This document shows, piece after piece, positions 31,098 through 37,211 of a DNA stretch of 37,211 nucleotides. Position numbers and translations under genes: made by a program. The stretch comes from JBAXHO01 sp037138855. Its GTDB lineage: Bacteria; Patescibacteriota; Dojkabacteria; B142; OLB20. The notes below the pieces were generated by a model. It worked only from the letters and a program-made list of their open reading frames with translations, searched no databases and was not told where the DNA came from. Each line of letters starts with the position of its first letter. Within the stretch, counting starts at the first letter, position 1. The stretch lies in the NCBI GenBank assembly GCA_037138855.1, contig JBAXHO010000012.1:1-37211 (forward strand). Reading direction: 5' to 3'.

Positions 31098-31442
31098 TTA
31101 AGTTAATTTTTCAGGTAATAATCCGTCTTCCAACTCATCAACATTTCGGTATATTAACGCTAACGCTTTCATAATTTCTTTTACATTCAGCTCATTATAT
31201 TCAAGAAATTTCCGAACTGAAACTGTATCCCGCTCGATCCTGCCTAATACTTCATCATGATGAATTTGTTTATGCTCCATCTCATTTATTTGTTGTGCCA
31301 TAACCCGTCCTTCTTTCACACCCATTTCTTTTCGCAATTCTGTCAACTCCCTTCGCATTTCATTAAAATTTCGGTAAAAATCCGTCCATTCTTTATGAAA
31401 ATATTGAAAGTCACGTAAAAATGTTTTGAGTTCATTATCCAT
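31098..31442 (-). CDS. Small coiled-coil protein, function unknown
   Basis: A 114-residue, highly charged, helical protein with heptad-like spacing over most of its length (FYRNFNEMRRELTELRKEMG; HDEVLGRIERDTVSVRKFLE). No membrane segment. ATG at 31442. Short gap to the following 30727-31080 gene. It could pair with that protein. No family is recognised. Confidence 0.65.
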   Translation of the reverse strand: MDNELKTFLRDFQYFHKEWTDFYRNFNEMRRELTELRKEMGVKEGRVMAQQINEMEHKQIHHDEVLGRIERDTVSVRKFLEYNELNVKEIMKALALIYRNVDELEDGLLPEKLT

Positions 31443-31512
31443 TTGAAAATTGCCAACATAAATTATAGTAACTTGATTATACTAACTAAACCTTAAAATT
31501 CAACAGAAAAAA

Positions 31513-32445
31513 TTATTTCAAAGCTGCCTTAATCTTAATTATTTCAAAAGCTACAGTACTTTCTGCAGATAATACATAACCGCAAGAATTGACATGTCCG
31601 CCAGCATTTGAAGACAATGATTTAGCCAGATTTAAATAATTAATTTCTTTTCGTGACTGATTGAAACTATTGGCATACAATCTCACTTTAATTCTACCTG
31701 AATTATGATCACGTTTGAAAACAACAACACCATTTGTGAAAGGGAAATGTGAAGTCAAATGATAACTACTCAACTTTTCCTGACCTGAATATTCAGAAGC
31801 ATCTAAAAAAATAAAATTATGCCAGATTTCTGCTTTCTCTTTGATATATTTACTTAATTTATCTGAATTCTGATAAAAACTAGTAATTTTTTGTTGAACA
31901 AAATGTAAGGCAAAAATTGTTGAGAATTTATTATAAATTAAATATTCAATCAACTTAGTAATATACTCTTGATCAGAACGACTAATCGAGAATGCAAATT
32001 TTAAAAAATCATCAGGGTGAAGATATTTTTCCAAGGAAAATTTTCCACTGTCGAAACTATCACAATCAATGATATATTTTTCCAAATCAGATAAGTCAAC
32101 ATGCATTTTAAAAAAATCATACATGATATGTGCTGCACTATCCCGCATTTGATAACAACCGAAATACTGAACATCTGGTCTGATATTACCTGGATGATGA
32201 TCAAAATATAATCCAGTACCAGATAAATATTTCAAATCTGCAATTAAAGTAAATTGATTTACAAATTTTCCCATCTTGCCGGAATTCATCAAAGTAGCAT
32301 CAGCAAGCATCACTTCAGCATCAGGATATACACGCTTCGCAATTACAGCACAAATTACTCCATCAATATCAGTATCTGAAATTATTGTTTTTATTGGAAA
32401 TTGCTCTCTGGAAAAATCTTGAGGATTCAAAGCTATTTGCATCAT
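31513..32445 (-). CDS. DHH/DHHA1-type phosphoesterase
   Basis: A 310-residue protein. ISDTDIDGVICAVIAKR (about residues 21-37) is the first D-x-D-x-D-G metal motif, LYFDHHPGN (about 77-85) is the DHH motif, CDSFDSG (about 126-132) gives a further Asp, and GGHVNSCGYVL (about 285-295) is the glycine-rich DHHA1 substrate loop. Family members cleave oligonucleotides or cyclic dinucleotides (NrnA, GdpP-like). No sensor domain or membrane segment is attached, so a nanoRNase or pAp-phosphatase type role is most likely. It lies 16 bases downstream of the next anchored protein. Confidence 0.85.
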   Translation of the reverse strand: MMQIALNPQDFSREQFPIKTIISDTDIDGVICAVIAKRVYPDAEVMLADATLMNSGKMGKFVNQFTLIADLKYLSGTGLYFDHHPGNIRPDVQYFGCYQMRDSAAHIMYDFFKMHVDLSDLEKYIIDCDSFDSGKFSLEKYLHPDDFLKFAFSISRSDQEYITKLIEYLIYNKFSTIFALHFVQQKITSFYQNSDKLSKYIKEKAEIWHNFIFLDASEYSGQEKLSSYHLTSHFPFTNGVVVFKRDHNSGRIKVRLYANSFNQSRKEINYLNLAKSLSSNAGGHVNSCGYVLSAESTVAFEIIKIKAALK

Positions 32446-32461
32446 TAATAAAATTTTTAAG

Positions 32462-33190
32462 TTAATTTTTTCGAATACTTAAGAAAAGCTTATCGATATC
32501 TGCTGCATTATCTTTTACACTACTTCCACCCCATACGATCACATACCAGTTATTTTGCACCTGATAAAAAAGGTAATCTGCTGTACCCAATCCCTGACGT
32601 GTCAGTTTCAAATGTTTACTATTTAAACCTTTGAGAAAATATTGATCCTGGGCAACAATAGCTGCTGTTTTCTCACCTGTCACAGAAACAGTATTGAGAC
32701 TTTGAACATATTTAGTAGGATCAAAACTTTGTGTTGCGAAATCGTAAGTAAAACCGGAACCAATTTTCGCTACCACAAATTTCATACCCTGAATATTATC
32801 AAAATTTATAGTTTCGCTGGCATTATTAACATAAAGTACTCCACATGCATTGTTTGCACCTCGTAACCCCGGTTTCCATTCCATCGGTGCATAAAATTCC
32901 ATTCGACAATCTGAAAATACATATTCCTGCCAATTTTGATATTCCTGAAAATTAAACTCAGGAGTCGGCTGCAATGTAGGACTGGGATTGGCAAATTGAA
33001 TCTCTTCAGGACGATCAACGATCACTGGATCTGGTTTCGTAGCATAAAGCTGTATTATATAAATGGCAATGCCTGCCAAACTACAAAACAATAACAAAAT
33101 CAATGCAAGGATGAATAACCTAAGACCCCGATGTTTTGGAGCTGGCATTTGTACGAATTCTGTCATAAAAAATTTCTTAACCAAATTCAT
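32462..33190 (-). CDS. Membrane-anchored extracellular protein, function unknown
   Basis: The frame can be read back to 33442, but that extension overlaps the phosphoketolase start and translates the intergenic palindrome and repeats, so ATG 33190 (242 residues) is chosen; an ATG at 33166 is also possible. One TM at about 24-48, a Pro/Thr linker (NPSPTLQPTPEF), then an exported domain with DCRMEFYAPMEWKPG and a second Cys (NACGVLYV), perhaps a disulfide. The strand pattern near YLFYQVQNNWYVIVWGG recalls PsbP-like folds, but only loosely. Divergent from phosphoketolase. Confidence 0.6.
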   Translation of the reverse strand: MNLVKKFFMTEFVQMPAPKHRGLRLFILALILLLFCSLAGIAIYIIQLYATKPDPVIVDRPEEIQFANPSPTLQPTPEFNFQEYQNWQEYVFSDCRMEFYAPMEWKPGLRGANNACGVLYVNNASETINFDNIQGMKFVVAKIGSGFTYDFATQSFDPTKYVQSLNTVSVTGEKTAAIVAQDQYFLKGLNSKHLKLTRQGLGTADYLFYQVQNNWYVIVWGGSSVKDNAADIDKLFLSIRKN

Positions 33191-33222
33191 AGTATCAAAA
33201 TGAGAAGAATATTGGAATTTGA

Positions 33223-33258
33223 AAACGGTAACCGGTGACCGGAAATCGGCAAGGAAAA
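33223..33258 (+). repeat. GGTAACCGGTGACCGG-type repeat copy
   Basis: Matches 37063-37098 at 33 of 36 positions (AAACGGTAACCGGTGA ... AAGGAAAA). Unlike the other five copies it does not follow a stop codon; it lies between two divergent starts. Confidence 0.75.
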
Positions 33259-33284
33259 ATTTGGATTTATTTGCTTCCCGCACA

Positions 33285-33302
33285 GGTTGCAGATCTGCAA
33301 CC
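33285..33302. repeat. Second copy of the TTGCAGATCTGCAA palindrome
   Basis: GGTTGCAGATCTGCAACC, a perfect 18-base palindrome identical in core and right flank (CCTCC) to the one at 3195-3214, 30 kb away. It lies in the 193-base gap between divergent genes. Confidence 0.8.
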
Positions 33303-33383
33303 CCTCCAGTTTTCTGTTTACTTTCGTCATTTTTTATTGCAGAATGATAGTTAAATTTCATTACATTTATTAAATTCTGCCCA

Positions 33384-35735
33384 ATGGATTTTATTAATAA
33401 TGATTTACTAGAAGCAATTAGTAAATATTTACGTTTAACCAATTACCTCTCTGCTGCACAACTTTATCTTAAGGATAATTTTTTTCTGGAACGACCACTT
33501 CAAAAAACTGATCTCAAAGCAAGAATTCTTGGCCATTGGGGGACTGTACCAGGGCTCAATTTCATCTATGCTAATCTCAATATCCTAGTCCAACGCCACC
33601 AACAGGAAGTTATGTTTATTGCCGGGCCAGGGCATGGCTATCCGGCACTTTTGGCAAATCTTTTCGTAGATGGTACTTTGGCTGAATTTTATCCCGAATA
33701 CAAATTTTCTCAGGAATCATTTGGAAAATTAATCAAGAATTTCAGCTGGCCTGGTGGATTTCCTAGTCACGCCAATCCTGAAACACCAGGAGTGATCCTC
33801 GAAGGTGGCGAACTGGGCTATGCTCTTGCTACAGCTTTTGGAGCTGCTTTTGATAATCCCGAACTAATAGTCGCTTGTGTAGTCGGTGATGGAGAAGCCG
33901 AAACCGGAGCAACAGCAACAGCCTGGCACAGTAACAAATTTCTCAATCCCAAAACTTCCGGCGCAGTATTACCAATTGTACATATTAACCAGTATAAAAT
34001 TTCCGGTCCCACAATCTATGGCACAATGTCCAATGAAGAGCTAGATCTTCTTTTTCGAGGCTATGGATATGAACCGATTATTGTCGCAGGTGATTTTCTC
34101 TATGAGCCTATGCTAATAGCCATGGAAACAGCATATCAAAAAATCAAATTCATTCAGGATCAAGCCCGTAATCATAATATTATCAACAAACCTGCCTGGC
34201 CAGTCATCCTTCTCAAAACCAAAAAAGGTTGGGGTGGGCCTATTACTGCTCATGGAAAAATGATTGAAAATTCATTTCGCTCCCATGGTATTCCTTTAGA
34301 AAATGTCCAAACTGATCCCGAAGAATTCAAAATTCTTGAAGACTGGCTTAAAAGCTACCAAATTAATAAATTATTTACTAAATCGTTTGAACCAGTTGCT
34401 GCCATACGTTCTCTAATCCCGTCTAATAAATTACGTCTGGGTATGAATAAACACGCGAATGGTCAAAAAAAACGCAAATTAAATCTCCCAAATCTCTTTG
34501 ATTATGCTCTCCAATTCGAAAAGCCCTTTCAACTAGAAGCATCTGATATGGAAGTGTTGAGCAAATATTTACGTGATTTGATCCATCTCAATCCAGAGAC
34601 ATTTCGTCTCATGAGTCCTGATGAAACAGAATCCAATAAATTACATAAATTGTTTGAGGTCACCAAGCGTGCTTACATTTGGCCAGTGCCTCTTGGTTCT
34701 GAAAATCTTAGCCCGGACGGACGTGTGATGGAAATTCTTTCAGAACATACTCTGGAAGGCTGGATGCAGGGCTATGTACTCACCGGCCGACATAGTATTT
34801 TCATCTCATATGAAGCATTTATGATGATCGTCGCCAGTATGGTGGATCAATTTGCCAAATTTCTCAAGCAAATGAAACTGGTGAAATGGCGTAAACCTAT
34901 TCCTTCATTGAATTTATTTTTGACCAGTACTAGCTGGAGACAAGACCATAATGGGTTTTCTCATCAAAATCCAGGTTTCATTAGTGATATGTTAAATAAA
35001 TTTACTGATGAAATTAATATTCACTTCCCTGCTGATGCCAATACTTTACTCGCAACAGTAGAAGATTGTCTCAAAAGTGAGAATAAAATTAATATTATCG
35101 TAGCGTGTAAACGCCCGGTACCACAATATCTCAGCCTTGCTGAAGCGAAAAAACAAATCAATGAAGGGATCGTGCGCTGGAGCTGGGCAGGCAATGAAGA
35201 CAAGGATCCGGATGTGGTCTTCGTATCCACCGGCGATTATGCCACAGAGGAAATAATGGCTGCACTGCAAATTCTAAAAGAACAAATTCCAGAATTAAAA
35301 ACCCGCTATATCAATGTTTCTGAACTAACATGTTTTGGTATTGGTGATAGTCGCAATACCACGCGAATTAATCTTCAACAATTTCATAAAATCTTTGGCT
35401 ATGATAGGAAAATTCTCTATGCTTATCATGGTTATCCTGAAGACATTATGCAGTTGATTTTTAATCATCCGGATGCACACCGATTCCAAATTTTTGGTTA
35501 TCGTGAAGAAGGAACTACAACTACTCCATTTGATATGATGGTACGTAACCAATGCAGTCGTTATCATCTTTGTCTAGCAGCACTGGAAGCAGCACAAGCA
35601 GTCAATCCAATAGTCCGTCAAAAATACAAAAAAATTGCCAGTTATTTCAATACTTTACTTTTAAAACATCATCTCTACATTCGTGAACACGGCGAAGACA
35701 TCCCAGAAGTATTGAATTTTAAGTGGAAATCGTAG
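33384..35735 (+). CDS. xfp: Xylulose-5-phosphate/fructose-6-phosphate phosphoketolase
   Basis: A 783-residue TPP enzyme that splits xylulose 5-phosphate (or fructose 6-phosphate) with phosphate to acetyl phosphate. Signature stretches are GHWGTVPGLNFIYAHLN-like text near 50 (here YANLN), GPGHGYPALLANLF (about 93-106), FSWPGGFPSHA, and the TPP site GDGEAETG (about 172-179). VHINQYKISGPTI and SISYEAF-like FISYEAF (about 473) follow, then STSWRQDHNGFSHQNPG (about 515-531). Length is typical (about 790). It is followed by ackA 171 bases on, giving acetyl phosphate to acetate plus ATP. Start ATG 33384 has no clear SD or promoter. Confidence 0.97.
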   Translation: MDFINNDLLEAISKYLRLTNYLSAAQLYLKDNFFLERPLQKTDLKARILGHWGTVPGLNFIYANLNILVQRHQQEVMFIAGPGHGYPALLANLFVDGTLAEFYPEYKFSQESFGKLIKNFSWPGGFPSHANPETPGVILEGGELGYALATAFGAAFDNPELIVACVVGDGEAETGATATAWHSNKFLNPKTSGAVLPIVHINQYKISGPTIYGTMSNEELDLLFRGYGYEPIIVAGDFLYEPMLIAMETAYQKIKFIQDQARNHNIINKPAWPVILLKTKKGWGGPITAHGKMIENSFRSHGIPLENVQTDPEEFKILEDWLKSYQINKLFTKSFEPVAAIRSLIPSNKLRLGMNKHANGQKKRKLNLPNLFDYALQFEKPFQLEASDMEVLSKYLRDLIHLNPETFRLMSPDETESNKLHKLFEVTKRAYIWPVPLGSENLSPDGRVMEILSEHTLEGWMQGYVLTGRHSIFISYEAFMMIVASMVDQFAKFLKQMKLVKWRKPIPSLNLFLTSTSWRQDHNGFSHQNPGFISDMLNKFTDEINIHFPADANTLLATVEDCLKSENKINIIVACKRPVPQYLSLAEAKKQINEGIVRWSWAGNEDKDPDVVFVSTGDYATEEIMAALQILKEQIPELKTRYINVSELTCFGIGDSRNTTRINLQQFHKIFGYDRKILYAYHGYPEDIMQLIFNHPDAHRFQIFGYREEGTTTTPFDMMVRNQCSRYHLCLAALEAAQAVNPIVRQKYKKIASYFNTLLLKHHLYIREHGEDIPEVLNFKWKS

Positions 35736-35739
35736 TTGG

Positions 35740-35830
35740 CATTTCGGGAGACGTACCAAGTAGTATACCGGTAGATTCGGGACAGCAAGATTTTCTAAAC
35801 TAAGGTTAAGAAAATCTAACTTCCGGAATG
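35740..35830. mobile_element. Small MITE-like element with imperfect terminal inverted repeats
   Basis: CATTTCGGGAG (35740-35750) is the imperfect complement of CTTCCGGAATG (35820-35830), 9 of 11 positions. The 91-base unit carries an internal hairpin AGATTTTCT / AGAAAATCT (35788-35817). No ORF is present. No target-site duplication is clear. It fills the xfp-ackA gap. Confidence 0.4.
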
Positions 35831-35906
35831 ACGTAAGGATTATTTGACACTATTTATATATCATTTACAATTTACTTTAGCTACTAGCAACCTTTACACA
35901 CCAATC

Positions 35907-37064
35907 ATGAACATTCTTATCATCAATGCCGGTAGTACAAGTATCAAATTTCGATTATTTTCGGAGAATCAAAACAACTTGCAGGAGCTTCTTTCCGGAA
36001 TTATTGATCAGAAAGCAGATTCATACTTTTTTAAATTAACCAAAGCTGGTGCGAGTTATGAATGGGAAGTAGGCGAATTTGGTTTTGGTAATGCAGCCGG
36101 ACTGATCCTCAAAGAGCTGAATAGTAAAATCATTGATAAAATCGGGTTCCGGATCGTACATGGTGGAGAAGAATTTAGAGATCCAATCAAATTAAATACA
36201 ACTGTGTTGAAAAAACTCGAAAAACTTAGTGATCTAGCTCCCTTACACAATCCGCCTGCTTTAAAACGAATCGCTGAATTTCAGAAAGTATTCCCGGAAG
36301 TGCCAATTTATGGAGTTTTTGACACCGCTTTTCATAAAACAATCCCTGAAAAGGCTTTTCTCTATGCCCTACCTTATGAATATTACAAAACCTATCAAAT
36401 CAGACGTTTTGGTTTTCATGGTATTTCTCATCAATTTGTCAGCTCTATCTTTCAAAAGCTGGAACCACAAGCCCAAAAAGTAATTAGCTGCCACCTTGGT
36501 GGTGGTGCCAGTATGACAGCCATCCTCGAAGGCCAAAGCATCGATACTTCCATGGGTTTTACTCCACTGGAAGGACTGATAATGGCAACCAGACCAGGTG
36601 ATATCGATGACGGAGCGATTCATTATCTCATGGGCAAATTACATTATGAGGTGAAAGACATGCAACATCTAGAAAATGAAGAAAGCGGGCTAAAAGGCAT
36701 TTCCGGCATCACTGGCGATCTGAGGCAGCTGATTGAACTGGAAAAGCAAGGTAATACCCGGGCAAAACTGGCAATTGATATGTATGTTTACCGCATTCAA
36801 AAATACATCGGGTCCTATGCTGCTGCCCTCAATGGTGTAGATGGCTTAATCTTTACCGCAGGCGTCGGAGCCGGTTCTGATTATATTCGCTCCCGAATAA
36901 TTTCTGGTTTAGAATTTCTCAATTTAAGAATTGCTCCGCAATTAAATCAAGGTAAAATCAATGTCGCAGAAAATCTGAAAATCAGCACGCAGGACTCTGC
37001 CCCGATTTGGGTGATCCCGACCAATGAAGAGCTGCAAATTGCAAGAGAAATACGAGGACTGTAA
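35907..37064 (+). CDS. ackA: Acetate kinase
   Basis: A 385-residue enzyme that makes ATP from acetyl phosphate. ATG 35907 gives MNILIINAGSTSIKFRLF, the expected N-terminus; an upstream TTG frame (35844) only adds intergenic text. Conserved points seen: Asn7 in NAGS, Arg in FRIVHGG, His in PLHNPPAL, Asp in VFDTAFH, FGFHGISH, CHLGGGAS, MATRPGDID and Glu in PTNEEL. The ATP-site motif usually GIGENS reads GVGAGS (about residue 315). Slightly short of the usual 395-400. Directly downstream of xfp, so together they form the energy-yielding end of a phosphoketolase pathway. A repeat starts at its stop codon. Confidence 0.96.
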   Translation: MNILIINAGSTSIKFRLFSENQNNLQELLSGIIDQKADSYFFKLTKAGASYEWEVGEFGFGNAAGLILKELNSKIIDKIGFRIVHGGEEFRDPIKLNTTVLKKLEKLSDLAPLHNPPALKRIAEFQKVFPEVPIYGVFDTAFHKTIPEKAFLYALPYEYYKTYQIRRFGFHGISHQFVSSIFQKLEPQAQKVISCHLGGGASMTAILEGQSIDTSMGFTPLEGLIMATRPGDIDDGAIHYLMGKLHYEVKDMQHLENEESGLKGISGITGDLRQLIELEKQGNTRAKLAIDMYVYRIQKYIGSYAAALNGVDGLIFTAGVGAGSDYIRSRIISGLEFLNLRIAPQLNQGKINVAENLKISTQDSAPIWVIPTNEELQIAREIRGL

Positions 37065-37098
37065 ACGGTAACCGGTGATCGGAACTCGGGAAGGAAAA
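37063..37098 (+). repeat. Stop-adjacent GGTAACCGGTGATCGG-type repeat
   Basis: AAACGGTAACCGGTGATCGG overlaps the last two bases of the ackA stop codon. It is the partner of 33223-33258 and has the same orientation relative to its gene as the copies after four other genes. Confidence 0.75.
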
Positions 37099-37145
37099 TT
37101 TGCAAATTGGATAGGAAAAACAAAAAAACTAATTACTACTATTTT

Positions 37146-37211
37146 TCAATTTTTAATCTTCCCGACTTTATCAAAAGGGCACCCCAATAGATTTGTAAAT
37201 AATTTTTGCAT
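37146..37211 (-). CDS. Possible 3' end of a gene running in from the right edge
   Basis: On the minus strand a frame is open from the window edge for 21 codons and ends LGCPFDKVGKIKN then TGA at 37146. It is too short to identify. It is listed because the text looks protein-like (the end of a domain) and convergent placement with ackA would be natural. Confidence 0.25.
   Translation of the reverse strand: MQKLFTNLLGCPFDKVGKIKN

Noticed and set aside
32462..33442. Longer version of the anchored-protein gene, starting inside the phosphoketolase start region
   Set aside because: The extra 84 codons translate a palindrome and a dispersed repeat and overlap the divergent xfp start; the ATG at 33190 gives a normal N-terminus before the TM segment.
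35844..35906. Upstream extension of acetate kinase from a TTG
   Set aside because: Family N-terminus MNILIINAGS begins exactly at ATG 35907.

Overview
The window looks like a chromosome segment of a Candidate Phyla Radiation (Patescibacteria) bacterium. The evidence is an AT-rich genome, several TTG starts, weak or absent Shine-Dalgarno sites, many small type IV secretion-like pilins with two membrane segments, a baseplate J-like membrane protein, stripped-down AAA+ ATPases, and a minimal phosphoketolase/acetate kinase energy pathway. TGA is used as a stop, so the code is standard. The lineage within the CPR cannot be fixed from this sequence alone. Almost every gene lies on the minus strand. 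The exceptions are a histidine kinase at the left edge, a four-gene island at 23.6-26.8 kb, and phosphoketolase plus acetate kinase at the right.

Layout from left to right. (1) 1-5.2 kb: a membrane histidine kinase cut by the window edge, an HD-domain hydrolase, an isoprenyl diphosphate synthase and an XRE-GAF regulator. (2) 5.3-16.2 kb: a pilin-type membrane protein cluster. It holds eight small or modular T4SS-pilin-like proteins with the same core (TM, short basic/acidic GNP or GDP loop, TM), two larger Cys-rich relatives, two small membrane proteins and a membrane-anchored double-AAA Clp-like ATPase. Three tandem paralogs (7067-9020) keep a nearly invariant core but carry different Cys-rich tails, and two of them share 305 identical bases. 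(3) 16.4-23.5 kb: an AAA_14/DUF4143 ATPase, groEL-groES, a baseplate J-like protein and an FtsA-like actin-fold ATPase. (4) 23.6-26.8 kb: a plus-strand accessory island with a sulfotransferase-like protein, a SAM methyltransferase and two paralogs that fuse a nucleoside-deoxyribosyltransferase-like domain to a ribbon-helix-helix domain. Three of its genes have their own recognisable promoter. (5) 26.9-33.2 kb: a protease-less Lon-like ATPase, ribosomal protein L25, Jag/KhpB, YidC, two small helical proteins, a DHH phosphoesterase and an anchored extracellular protein. (6) 33.4-37.1 kb: phosphoketolase and acetate kinase, which together turn sugar phosphates into acetate with ATP formation.

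How the parts fit: the pilin cluster probably builds a surface filament or envelope channel, with secreted Cys-rich tails facing out and the Clp-like ATPase acting at the membrane. YidC/Jag and GroESL serve membrane insertion and folding. Xfp and AckA supply ATP.

The intergenic DNA is full of short repeats of several kinds: perfect palindromes, stuttering 6-8 base words, and a GC-richer element that follows stop codons in a fixed orientation. The items most worth a second look are the pilin paralog array, the deoxyribosyltransferase-RHH pair, the two AAA+ proteins that appear to have lost their aromatic pore loops, and the stop-codon-linked repeat family.
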